From an uncultured Streptococcus sp. (GTDB taxonomy: Bacteria > Bacillota > Bacilli > Lactobacillales > Streptococcaceae), in the NCBI GenBank assembly GCA_902480035.1, contig CABSRC010000037.1:1-14128 (forward strand): a stretch of DNA of 14,128 nt, given 5' to 3'. The stretch's first letter is position 1, and each line of letters starts with the position of its first letter. The translations under genes and the position numbers were made by a program. Below, one piece after another: positions 6,438-13,658 of the stretch. Below the pieces are notes generated by a model. That model ran no database searches and had not been told where the DNA came from. It was given only the letters and a program-made list of their open reading frames with translations.

Positions 6438-6471
6438 GAAACAAGATTATATGAAATAAAAGGAGTAACCA

Positions 6472-7521
6472 ATGTCCGGAAACTATTCAACACGTGAATT
6501 CCGCGAGAAACTATATGATGACCTTCATGTTCGATTAAGAGATACAGTGATTTTGATGTGTTCGATTTTTATTGCCTCTATAGGTCTAAATATGAATTCA
6601 ACAGCTGTCATTATTGGAGCCATGCTGATTTCCCCTCTTATGACACCGATTATTGGACTGGGGTTTGGTTTAGCTATTTTTGATACGCGTTTAATCAAGC
6701 AATCTCTAGGGGTTTTATTTACTCAAGTATTGGTCAGTTTGCTTGTCTCGACTCTATATTTCTGGATTTCTCCCTTATCTTATGCAAGTAGCGAATTGAT
6801 TGCACGAACCTCTCCAACCATTTGGGATGTTCTCATTGCTATTGCGGGTGGGATAGCAGGTGTCATTGGTTCAAGAAAAAAAGAAGCAAACAATATCGTA
6901 CCAGGAGTAGCTATTGCAACAGCTCTGATGCCACCTATCTGCACTGCAGGCTATGGTTTAGCTAATGGAAATGTACGATTTTTATTTGGGGCTCTCTATC
7001 TTTTCTTGATCAACTGTGTCTTTATCATGCTAATCAATATTGTTGGAACAAGAATTATGATGAGACAATCTCCCTTAAGTTCATTTAAAGAGCTAAACAT
7101 GAAAATGAGAATTGGGTTGATCTCCTTGATTGTATTATTGGTTCTTCCAGCCAGCTATTCAGCAGTCACTCTGACGATGGATCAAGCACGAAAAGAAGGG
7201 ATCAAACAGTTTGTAGGAAAAGAGTTTGCCAATCATACGATCATTAATCAAGTCTACAAGTCAAGTAGCAATGAATTGGTCTTGACAGTTGTTGGAGATC
7301 CGATTTCAGAAGAAGAATTAGAAACCATTCGCCAAAAACAAGACTCTTACGGTATTCAATCTGTTCAATTGAAAGTCAATCAAGTCCATAATTCGACAAA
7401 ATTAGATAGTGAGACGACCAAGGAATTTTACGAAAACATTGACAAGTATATCGATCAAAAACTCTCTGAAAAAGATTCACAAAACGATCTCGTAAAAGAA
7501 AATGAAGCAGACAAGGATTGA
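6472..7521 (+). CDS. DUF389 multi-pass membrane protein (TIGR00271/TIGR00341-like)
   Basis: 349 aa. The DUF389 core is clear: IASIGLNMNSTAVIIGAMLISPLMTPIIGLGFG at about residues 34-66, with later AGGIAGVIGSRKKEANNIVPGVAIATALMPPICTAGYGLA at about 125-164. I see about six or seven hydrophobic segments (about 25-40, 43-70, 78-100, 118-134, 143-160, 168-192, 213-231), then a hydrophilic domain (about 232-320) and a very charged tail ending KENEADKD. The family has no established function. The start at 6472 has an ideal AAAGGAG site. The gene is alone on the plus strand, with its own promoter and long leader. It is flanked by a thrS fragment on the left and intact thrS on the right, in a convergent arrangement, which suggests it is an accessory insertion at this locus. 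Confidence 0.9.
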   Translation: MSGNYSTREFREKLYDDLHVRLRDTVILMCSIFIASIGLNMNSTAVIIGAMLISPLMTPIIGLGFGLAIFDTRLIKQSLGVLFTQVLVSLLVSTLYFWISPLSYASSELIARTSPTIWDVLIAIAGGIAGVIGSRKKEANNIVPGVAIATALMPPICTAGYGLANGNVRFLFGALYLFLINCVFIMLINIVGTRIMMRQSPLSSFKELNMKMRIGLISLIVLLVLPASYSAVTLTMDQARKEGIKQFVGKEFANHTIINQVYKSSSNELVLTVVGDPISEEELETIRQKQDSYGIQSVQLKVNQVHNSTKLDSETTKEFYENIDKYIDQKLSEKDSQNDLVKENEADKD

Positions 7522-7663
7522 GGATAGTCAACTTATCTAACTCATGGAAGCAAATCTTAGGAGGATATCCTATATCTAAAAGTTAATGGATAGAAAGGAT
7601 TGTTGATGAGGATACTATTTGTGGTGGTTTGACCGATCACTACTAGCTCAGGTTAAACAAAAT

Positions 7664-7700
7664 AGAAAAAGCAACAACTGAAATAGTTGTTGCTTTTTCT
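7664..7700. terminator. Bidirectional terminator between DUF389 gene and thrS
   Basis: Perfect 16-bp stem (7664-7679 with 7685-7700) around the loop GAAAT, containing A5 on the left arm and T5 on the right, so it gives a G/C-core hairpin with a T-tract on both strands. It ends the plus-strand DUF389 transcript and the minus-strand thrS transcript. The 142 bases between the DUF389 stop and this hairpin hold no gene I can recognise. Confidence 0.92.
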
Positions 7701-7732
7701 TACTAAAAAATATTTCTCAGACTGTGATCGTT

Positions 7733-9676
7733 TTATTTCTCAACACGAGATTTATTTGCAATATCTGCAAGAATCAATTCTACAAATGCATCTACCGGCA
7801 TGGTTTCTGTTTCTTTTTGACCATAACGGCGAACGTTTACAGCCTGCTCTTCCATTTCCTTGTCCCCAACGATCAATTGGTAAGGAATCTTTTGTGTTTG
7901 AGAAGCACGGATCTTGAACTGCATTTTTTCATTGCGTTCATCCACATCGGCACGAACACCACGGTCACGAAGTTTCTTAGCCACTTCCCAAGCATAGTCT
8001 ACGTGTTTTTCGTTCGATACTGGGATGAGGGTTACTTGGTGTGGCGCAAGCCAGGTTGGGAAGGCACCCTTGTAGTTTTCAATCAAGATCGCTGTGAAGC
8101 GTTCCATGGTTGAGATAACCCCACGGTGGATCATGACTGGACGGTGTTCTTCCCCGTCTGCTCCAATGTAATGAAGATCAAAGCGTTCTGGAAGCAAGAA
8201 GTCCAATTGAATGGTAGATAGGGTTTCTTCTTTACCAAGAGCTGTTTTCACTTGGATATCCAATTTTGGTCCGTAGAAGGCTGCTTCCCCTTCAGCTTCA
8301 TAGTACTCAACACCCATATCATCAACGGCTGCTTTCAACATGCGTTGAGCATTTTCCCACATTTCATCGTTATCAAAGTATTTGTGTTTGTCTTCAGGAT
8401 CACGGTAAGACAAGCGGAAACGATAATCTGTCAAGTTAAAGTCTTCATACACATCGATGATCAATTGAAGGATCTTCTTGAATTCTTCCTCGATTTGTTC
8501 TGGAGCCACAAAGGTATGACCATCATTCAGAGACATTTCACGCACACGTTGCAAACCAGTCAGAGCACCAGATTTTTCATAACGGTGCATCATACCGATT
8601 TCAGCGATACGGATTGGCAATTCGCGGTAAGAGTGCACATGGTGTTTGTAAACTTCGATGTGGTGAGGACAGTTCATTGGACGAAGAACAAACTCTTCTC
8701 CATCCCCCATATCCATTGGTGGGAACATGTCTTCACGGTAGTGATCCCAGTGACCTGAAGTCTTATAAAGTTCTACAGAAGCAATTGGTGGAGTGTAGAC
8801 GTGTTGGTAGCCTGCTGCGACTTCTTTATCAACGATATAGCGTTCCAACTCACGACGAATCGTCGCACCATTTGGCAACCAGAATGGAAGACCTTGACCA
8901 ACTTCTTGAGAAATCATGAACAAATCAAGCTCTTTCCCAAGTTTACGATGGTCACGCTCTTTAGCTTCTTCACGCATTTGAAGGTAGTTCTTCAAGTCTT
9001 TCTTGTCAAACCAAGCAGTACCGTAGATCCGTTGCATCATAGCGTTATCGCTATTTCCACGCCAGTAAGCACCAGCAACATTCAAAAGGTGGAAGATTTG
9101 GATGCGACCAGTTGATGGGACGTGTGGGCCACGGCAAAGGTCAACGTATTCACCTTGACGGTAGATGGTCAACCCACCTTCGTCTTCTGAGTGTTCTTCG
9201 ATCAATTCTAATTTGTATGGATCATTTTTGAAGATTTCACGCGCTTGGTCTTTAGTCACTTCTTCACGGATTGATGGGAAGTTTTCTTTAACGATTTTCT
9301 TCATTTCTTCTTCGATACGAGGAAGGTCTTCGTTAGAGATTTGGCCAGCTTCATTGTCAGTGTCGTAGTAGAAACCATCTTCGATCGCTGGACCGACACC
9401 CAAGTGGATATCTGGGAAGAGGCGACGAGCTGCTTGGGCAAACAAGTGTGCCGCTGAGTGACGCAAGATTGGAAGAGCATCTTCGTGATCAGGTGTCACG
9501 ATTTCAATGCTTCCATCTTCAGTGATAGCACGAGTTGTGTCAATCAATTTGCCGTTGAATTTACCAGCAAGGGCTTTTTTAGCCAAAGAATTGCTGATAG
9601 ATTGGGCAATTTCAAAAGTTGTAACGCCAGATTCGAATTCACGAACAGCGCCATCTGGGAAAGTAATCTTAATCAT
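7733..9676 (-). CDS. thrS: Threonyl-tRNA synthetase
   Basis: Class II synthetase that charges tRNA-Thr. 647 aa, the full family length. N-terminal TGS domain about 1-62 (MIKITFPDGAVREFESG). The editing domain carries HSAAH (73-77) and DLCRGPH (C181, H185). The catalytic core begins about 240 and has LRPMNCPHH (zinc ligand C336), the motif 2 region MHRYEKSGALTGLQRVREMSLNDGH (second zinc-ligand histidine H387) and the motif 3 area VMIHRGVISTMERF. The C-terminal anticodon-binding domain starts at about 548. The last residues are ILADIANKSRVEK. Ribosome site AAGGAG is 7 bases before the ATG. It is preceded by a T-box riboswitch and followed by a bidirectional terminator, so it is a monocistronic, tRNA-regulated unit. 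Confidence 0.98.
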   Translation of the reverse strand: MIKITFPDGAVREFESGVTTFEIAQSISNSLAKKALAGKFNGKLIDTTRAITEDGSIEIVTPDHEDALPILRHSAAHLFAQAARRLFPDIHLGVGPAIEDGFYYDTDNEAGQISNEDLPRIEEEMKKIVKENFPSIREEVTKDQAREIFKNDPYKLELIEEHSEDEGGLTIYRQGEYVDLCRGPHVPSTGRIQIFHLLNVAGAYWRGNSDNAMMQRIYGTAWFDKKDLKNYLQMREEAKERDHRKLGKELDLFMISQEVGQGLPFWLPNGATIRRELERYIVDKEVAAGYQHVYTPPIASVELYKTSGHWDHYREDMFPPMDMGDGEEFVLRPMNCPHHIEVYKHHVHSYRELPIRIAEIGMMHRYEKSGALTGLQRVREMSLNDGHTFVAPEQIEEEFKKILQLIIDVYEDFNLTDYRFRLSYRDPEDKHKYFDNDEMWENAQRMLKAAVDDMGVEYYEAEGEAAFYGPKLDIQVKTALGKEETLSTIQLDFLLPERFDLHYIGADGEEHRPVMIHRGVISTMERFTAILIENYKGAFPTWLAPHQVTLIPVSNEKHVDYAWEVAKKLRDRGVRADVDERNEKMQFKIRASQTQKIPYQLIVGDKEMEEQAVNVRRYGQKETETMPVDAFVELILADIANKSRVEK

Positions 9677-9697
9677 GATTTTCTCCTTATAAAGTTT

Positions 9698-9763
9698 TTA
9701 GTAGCTAAATGGGTGGGAGGTGTCTTTGAACATTGGAATCGTCACTCCTTTTGATGTCTTCAT
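9698..9763 (-). CDS. Possible short leader ORF between T-box terminator and thrS
   Basis: A 21-codon frame (MKTSKGVTIPMFKDTSHPFSY) begins just after the T-box terminator T-tract and ends 21 bases before the thrS ATG. The first ATG has no ribosome site. The internal ATG at 9733 has AAAGGAG 11 bases upstream, which is a long but tolerable spacing and would give an 11-residue peptide. It would be on the RNA only after read-through of the T-box. There is no independent sign that it is translated, and it may simply be leader sequence. Confidence 0.2.
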   Translation of the reverse strand: MKTSKGVTIPMFKDTSHPFSY

Positions 9764-9772
9764 GAAGAAATC

Positions 9773-9980
9773 AAAAAAGCGACCTCCTCGAAAGGACGTC
9801 GCAACGTGGTTCCACCTTCATTTATGTTCCTCAAAAAAGAGGGACACCTCTGATTGGCTCTAACGTAGCCACCGTTTTATGTTTGCATAAAAGAATCACG
9901 AGTAGTCCCAAACCTATCCTCTACGCGATTTCCAGCCCCACGCGCTCTCTATCAGATTTCCTAGATTTGATATGTCTCTG
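9773..9980 (-). promoter_or_regulatory. T-box riboswitch (tRNA-Thr sensing) of thrS
   Basis: The conserved T-box sequence AAGGTGGAACCACG is at 9805-9818. It is followed by an intrinsic terminator (stem 9779-9802, GCGAC/GTCGC and TCCT/AGGA around TTCG, then six T at 9773-9778). Stem I upstream includes the typical GAGAGCGCG and GGCTGGAAA stretches (about 9918-9950). The candidate specifier is ACT at 9904-9906, a threonine codon, followed by a second ACT at 9901-9903. The base after UGG in the T-box is A, which would pair with a U discriminator. Uncharged tRNA-Thr is expected to stabilise the antiterminator and allow thrS transcription. Confidence 0.93.
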
Positions 9981-9986
9981 TCAGTT

Positions 9987-10014
9987 ATTATAGCACGATT
10001 GAAAAATTTTGCAA
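9987..10014 (-). promoter_or_regulatory. Promoter of thrS
   Basis: On the minus strand: -35 TTGCAA, 16-bp spacer ending TGC, and a perfect -10 TATAAT (TGCTATAAT extended -10). The predicted start is near 9980, just before T-box stem I. The -35 lies only 16 bases past the stop codon of the upstream glycosyltransferase gene. Confidence 0.75.
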
Positions 10015-10035
10015 GAAAAAGTTTCATTTTCAATC
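9997..10035. repeat. Inverted repeat spanning the thrS -35 and the glycosyltransferase stop
   Basis: Arms GATTGAAAA (9997-10005) and TTTTCAATC (10027-10035), nine exact pairs, separated by 21 A/T-rich bases that contain the thrS -35. On the minus strand it could form a weak hairpin at the end of the glycosyltransferase message, but no T-tract follows. It may be a poor terminator, an operator, or chance in A/T-rich DNA. Confidence 0.35.
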
Positions 10036-11352
10036 AAAGAAATGCGTGATTTTACGGATTTTCTTCACTTGTTTGACCGAAGCCTTCATCATCTTCACAG
10101 ATCCATTGACCGGAAGAGCAATCACCTTGGTCGGGATTTTCACAATGGTCTTAGACATCCGCTTGACCCGACTTTGCTCAGGATTCAAATCATTTGAAAA
10201 GTCTTTAGAAATGATTTTATCCAGGTAAAATTCGTAGACCCGACGGCCAAAGGTTGCTGCAGAAATATCATCAATCTTTTCTGCCCACTTGGTCTCATCG
10301 ATTGCAGGCATCTCGTCAATCGCTTCAAGAATCGCTTGTGCCAGATCGCTCTCTTCATAAAATAGCTTTCCAAACATAGGGTCATCAATCACATGATCGA
10401 GATAAGGATTGCCATGAGCGATGATTGGGGTACCACTTGCAATACTCTCTAAATAGGTCAACCCTTGCGTCTCACTCGTTGAAGCTGAAATAAAGAAGTC
10501 AGCCGCCTTATAGTAGAGAGCTGTTTCATTGGGTGGGATCATTCCTGTAAAGACAACCGCATCTGAAACGCCAAGTTTCGCCGCTTGTTTTTTCAGATCA
10601 TCCAAATAAGGTCCATCCCCAGCCACAATCAACTTAACTTTAGAATTGGCTTGAAGGACATCAGGAAGAGCCGCAATAACAGCCTGAATATTTTTTTCAT
10701 AAGAGACCCGCGACAAGCTCAATAAAAGCGTTTCATCTTCTGCGACTTCATATTTTTCACGAAGAGCCGCAGTCTCTGTCGGAGTAATTTCTGGCCGGTC
10801 AAACTTGGCCAAATCAATCCCTGTCGGAATAATGCGTTTTTCTGCCTTGACCTTGTACTTTTGGAGCAAGTCATAGACGATCTCGCTTGGGCAGATGACG
10901 CCGTCCAGATCATTCATATAACTTCTCACAATGTATTTGACCATACTTGGGCGAATGACCATGCCTCTCGCAATATAGCGGACATAGTCCTCATACTGGG
11001 TATGGTAGGTATGAATGACTGGAATCCGCAATTCGCGTCCAATCCAAACTCCCAAAAGGCCTAATGAAAACTCAGTCTGGGTATGGATAATATCCAACTG
11101 GTATTGCTTGGCAATGGCAAGTGCCTTTGAAAAACCACGATAAGCAACGCGGCGGTCCTTAAAGGCGAAGAAAGGCACACTTGGAATCCGAATAATTTGC
11201 CAATCTTCATAGCGGTTCACATCTTTATCCGTTGTCGTAAAGATAAAGACCGTGTGACCCAATTTTTCTAATTCTGTTTTGAGCGTCCGAATGCTGGTCG
11301 CCACTCCCGAAACTTGCGGGAAATAGGTATCTGTAAATAATCCTACACGCAT
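10030..11352 (-). CDS. GT4 glycosyltransferase, likely 1,2-diacylglycerol 3-glucosyltransferase
   Basis: 440 aa, GT-B fold. The N-terminal acceptor domain begins MRVGLFTDTYFPQVSGVATS with IIHTQTEFSLG and IPVIHTYHTQYEDY at about 88-123. The C-terminal donor domain has the EX7E motif at E294/E302 (SETQGLTYLESIASGTPII), with LSRVSYEKN and VAGDGP before it. The tail (about 394-440) is strongly basic (SRVKRMSKTIVKIPTKV; KKIRKITHFFD), consistent with peripheral binding to anionic membrane. It sits one base after cpoA with its ribosome site (GGAG) inside the cpoA end, so the two are coupled. In pneumococcus the gene beside cpoA makes monoglucosyl-diacylglycerol, the substrate for CpoA; this assignment is by homology and context. 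The product anchors lipoteichoic acid and shapes membrane curvature. Confidence 0.85.
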   Translation of the reverse strand: MRVGLFTDTYFPQVSGVATSIRTLKTELEKLGHTVFIFTTTDKDVNRYEDWQIIRIPSVPFFAFKDRRVAYRGFSKALAIAKQYQLDIIHTQTEFSLGLLGVWIGRELRIPVIHTYHTQYEDYVRYIARGMVIRPSMVKYIVRSYMNDLDGVICPSEIVYDLLQKYKVKAEKRIIPTGIDLAKFDRPEITPTETAALREKYEVAEDETLLLSLSRVSYEKNIQAVIAALPDVLQANSKVKLIVAGDGPYLDDLKKQAAKLGVSDAVVFTGMIPPNETALYYKAADFFISASTSETQGLTYLESIASGTPIIAHGNPYLDHVIDDPMFGKLFYEESDLAQAILEAIDEMPAIDETKWAEKIDDISAATFGRRVYEFYLDKIISKDFSNDLNPEQSRVKRMSKTIVKIPTKVIALPVNGSVKMMKASVKQVKKIRKITHFFD

Positions 11353-11353
11353 C

Positions 11354-12352
11354 TTACATCTCCAAAACTGTTTGATAGGCTTCGACCAATTGATGAGCCA
11401 CTAAGTCGATCGAACGACTCTCAGCGACCTTGTAGCCAGCCTCCCGCTTATCTACTTGTCCGTTCAAGACCTTGTTCAAGGAATCCACAAATTCATCCAC
11501 ATTGTGGCACAATTCAGATGAGCTTTCGTCGATCCAGCCATTGTATACGGGAATGTCCCGCAAGACCGTATGCTGATGACTAGCCAAGGCTTCTAAAACA
11601 ACGATTCCTTCCGTTTCTTCATAAGATGGGAAGAAGAAAGCATCTGAACCCGTCATAGCTCCTTGGAAGACCGCTCCCTTGAAATAGCCAGGGAATTCCA
11701 CATTACTAGGATGATCCTTTTCCACTATGCGACGAATCTTACGCGGAATGATCCATTTGTTAATCGATCCAAGCCAAATAAAGCGCACATCCGGCATGCG
11801 ACGGGCCACTTCTACGAAATCTTCAATTCCTTTGCGTTTAAAATACAGCCCCGCACAGATAACAACTTTTTGGCCTTCTTGGATATTAAAATGCTTGCGA
11901 AAGACTTCTTCTTTTTTCGGATCCTTCTTGTATTTTTCCAAATCAATTCCATTGGAAACCGCGATAATCGGTGTAGTCACCCCATAAGACTGAATCAGGT
12001 GTTTGGAATACTCAGATGGCGTGATCACATAGTCTGCCTTTTGGTACATGTGAGCCAAATACTTTCCAAACAAGGGCGCAAAAAAGTTAGACCCGATAAA
12101 GGAATTTTCAAAATCCTCACGGGTTGAATGGCCATGCATGATGACTTTCTTTCCACGACGCTTTGCTGCATGGAGCAAAAGGAAACTCCGTGGGCCATAG
12201 GTATTGATATGCACCACATCATAATCTCCTAAAATATCTGTCGTATACGGAATCCCAGCCAAATCAAGCGCATGCATTTGGTGCTGCAAGGCTCGACCAA
12301 TTCCTGATTTTTGTAATACGGATTTTCCTTCTAAATACAGTAAAACTTTCAT
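11354..12352 (-). CDS. cpoA: CpoA-like glycolipid glycosyltransferase (GT4)
   Basis: 332 aa from the chosen start MKVLLYLEGKSVLQKSGIGRA, which matches the N-terminus of pneumococcal CpoA, an enzyme that adds a hexose (galactose in pneumococcus) to glucosyl-diacylglycerol and whose mutants were found through piperacillin resistance. Features in this numbering: VHINTYGPRSFLLLH (about 47-61), IMHGHSTREDFENSFIGSN (about 71-89), VSNGIDLEKY, and the EX7E donor-site motif with E246 and E254 (EETEGIVVLEALAS). An upstream in-frame TTG at 12388 would add 12 residues but lies in the -35 element, so it is rejected. The ATG lies only seven bases after a -10 hexamer, so the message is probably leaderless. 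It is the first gene of a two-gene glycolipid operon. Confidence 0.87.
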   Translation of the reverse strand: MKVLLYLEGKSVLQKSGIGRALQHQMHALDLAGIPYTTDILGDYDVVHINTYGPRSFLLLHAAKRRGKKVIMHGHSTREDFENSFIGSNFFAPLFGKYLAHMYQKADYVITPSEYSKHLIQSYGVTTPIIAVSNGIDLEKYKKDPKKEEVFRKHFNIQEGQKVVICAGLYFKRKGIEDFVEVARRMPDVRFIWLGSINKWIIPRKIRRIVEKDHPSNVEFPGYFKGAVFQGAMTGSDAFFFPSYEETEGIVVLEALASHQHTVLRDIPVYNGWIDESSSELCHNVDEFVDSLNKVLNGQVDKREAGYKVAESRSIDLVAHQLVEAYQTVLEM

Positions 12353-12359
12353 ACCTTCT

Positions 12360-12388
12360 ATTATACCGAAATAAAGAGTGCCCAGCAA
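12360..12388 (-). promoter_or_regulatory. Promoter of the cpoA operon
   Basis: On the minus strand: -35 TTGCTG, 17-bp spacer, perfect -10 TATAAT. The seven bases AGAAGGT separate the -10 from the cpoA ATG, placing the predicted transcription start (near 12353) within a base or so of the start codon. The AGAAGG would resemble a ribosome site but would be absent from the RNA and is too close to the ATG to act as one. Confidence 0.65.
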
Positions 12389-12409
12389 GTCTCTACCTGT
12401 TTCTAGTAT

Positions 12410-12444
12410 AAAAAAGAGGCTAGAACAGTTTTGTTCTAACCTCT
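12410..12444 (-). terminator. Terminator of ccpA
   Basis: 13-bp stem on the minus strand (12432-12444 with 12415-12427, one U·G wobble), loop AAAC, followed by six T. The wobble is a C·A mismatch on plus, so it acts in the minus direction. It isolates ccpA from the cpoA promoter just downstream. The 49 bases between this hairpin and the ccpA stop hold nothing I recognise beyond a 6-bp GACTAG/CTAGTC inverted repeat. Confidence 0.88.
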
Positions 12445-12493
12445 CAGACTAGTAGACACGTCTTCCCAAGTCGAGACTCTAGTCAACTAATCC

Positions 12494-13498
12494 CTATTTT
12501 TTCGTCGTACCACGTTGGTTGATCGTATGAGACAACAACACTTCGCGTTCTTCCAACTCTTCTTTGTGCATGATCTTGGTCAACATACGCATACTAATCG
12601 CACCAAGGTCATACAAAGGTTGGCCAATCGTTGATAGATTTGGACGCGTGTAACGTGTTACTTGTGAATCATCACTAGTAATGATTTCAAAGTCTTCTGG
12701 TACTTTGATACCGTGATCAGACAAGCCATTCAAGAGACCTGCAGCCAATTCATCACCTGTCACAAAAGCAGCTGTTGCTTTTGACGCAATGATGCGTTCT
12801 GCCAAGTTGTAACCTTCATCATAACGGTATTTCGATTCAAACACAAGCCCTTCGCTATAGCTCAATTTTTTCGCTTTCAAAGCTTCCTTATAGCCTGACA
12901 AACGAATTTTTCCATTGATATCGTCCACCAATGGACCACTTACAAAAGCAATTTTCTTGTTGTGTTTTGCCAATTGTGCAACAGCATCCACAGTCGCTTG
13001 CTTGTAGTCGATATTGACACTTGGTAATTGATGTTCTACATCGACTGTCCCAGCAAGGACGACTGGCGTCCGAGAGCGTGAAAACTCTGAGCGAATCTTT
13101 TCTGTCAAGTGATAGCCCATGAAAATGATTCCATCCACTTGTTTTGAAAAGAGGTTGTTTACTACTGAAACTTCTTTGTCATCGTCTTCATCGCTATTTG
13201 CAAGGACGATGTTGTACTTGTACATTTCCGCAATGTCATCAATCCCCTTAGCCAAGGTAGAGAAATAGCTGTTGGTAATGTTTGGAATCACAACACCGAC
13301 TGTTGTGGTTTTCTTGCTGGCAAGACCACGCGCAACAGCATTTGGACGGTAATCCAAGCGTTCGATCACTTCCAAAACTTTTTTACGTGTATTTTCTTTA
13401 ACGTTCTTATTTCCATTCACTACACGACTAACGGTTGCCATTGAAACCCCTGCTTCACGGGCGACATCATAAATCGTTACTGTATCGTCTGTATTCAT
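12494..13498 (-). CDS. ccpA: Catabolite control protein A
   Basis: LacI/GalR-family global regulator of carbon metabolism, which binds cre sites with HPr(Ser-P) as corepressor. 334 aa from MNTDDTVTIYDVAREAGVSM, the canonical streptococcal start, with AAAGGA at good spacing. N-terminal helix-turn-helix about 8-27 (DVAREAGVSMATVSRVVNG), hinge helix RPNAVARGLA about 51-60, then the periplasmic-binding-protein-like core (VGVVIPNITNSYFSTLAKGIDDI from about 67; SGPLVDDINGK; TGDELAAGLLNGL; TRPNLSTIGQPLYDLGAISMRML). A GTG at 13534 would add 12 residues but has no ribosome site and is not seen in the family. Divergent from pepQ, the usual arrangement in lactic acid bacteria. A cre-like site in its promoter suggests autoregulation. 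Confidence 0.97.
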   Translation of the reverse strand: MNTDDTVTIYDVAREAGVSMATVSRVVNGNKNVKENTRKKVLEVIERLDYRPNAVARGLASKKTTTVGVVIPNITNSYFSTLAKGIDDIAEMYKYNIVLANSDEDDDKEVSVVNNLFSKQVDGIIFMGYHLTEKIRSEFSRSRTPVVLAGTVDVEHQLPSVNIDYKQATVDAVAQLAKHNKKIAFVSGPLVDDINGKIRLSGYKEALKAKKLSYSEGLVFESKYRYDEGYNLAERIIASKATAAFVTGDELAAGLLNGLSDHGIKVPEDFEIITSDDSQVTRYTRPNLSTIGQPLYDLGAISMRMLTKIMHKEELEEREVLLSHTINQRGTTKK

Positions 13499-13549
13499 AA
13501 GATTTCCTTTCATTATTGAAAATTTCGTTTTCACTCTCTAATTAATCCT

Positions 13550-13578
13550 ATTTTATCATGGATTGTAAACACTTTCAA
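13550..13578 (-). promoter_or_regulatory. Promoter of ccpA
   Basis: On the minus strand: -35 TTGAAA, 17-bp spacer ending TGA, -10 TAAAAT (TGATAAAAT, extended -10). The predicted start is near 13543, giving a leader of about 45 bases. The -35 and half the spacer are covered by the cre-like site. Confidence 0.65.
13564..13577. promoter_or_regulatory. cre-like CcpA operator between ccpA and pepQ
   Basis: TGTAAACACTTTCA matches the cre consensus TGWNANCGNTNWCA at all but one position (central CG is CA). It overlaps the ccpA -35 and spacer on minus and the -35 region of the pepQ promoter on plus, so one bound CcpA dimer could affect both genes. A second TTGTAAAC half-site occurs 32 bp away at 13595-13602, but its other half does not fit. 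Confidence 0.55.
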
Positions 13579-13584
13579 GTATTT

Positions 13585-13593
13585 TGGTAAAAT
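13585..13593 (+). promoter_or_regulatory. Extended -10 promoter of pepQ
   Basis: TGGTAAAAT: TGn-extended -10 with a 5/6 hexamer. The best -35 is TTGTAA at 13563-13568 with a long 19-bp spacer. The predicted start is near 13600, leaving a leader of about 59 bases. A TTGACA at 13624-13629 has no matching -10 at proper spacing. Confidence 0.45.
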
Positions 13594-13658
13594 TTTGTAA
13601 ACTCTTGCTTTTTTGGGGAAAATTTGACAAAATAGATCCATAGAAAGAAGGTAGCATT

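Noticed and set aside
8252..8758. 168-codon plus-strand open frame antisense to thrS
   Set aside because: It lies wholly inside the highly conserved thrS coding region, has no ribosome site, and its translation resembles no family; it is a shadow frame of codon-biased thrS.
13499..13534. 12-residue GTG-initiated extension of CcpA
   Set aside because: No ribosome site, less than ten bases from the predicted transcription start, and not part of known CcpA N-termini; the ATG at 13498 has a good site.
13595..13608. Second cre site near pepQ
   Set aside because: TGTAAACTCTTGCT shares only the left half; three positions miss the consensus.
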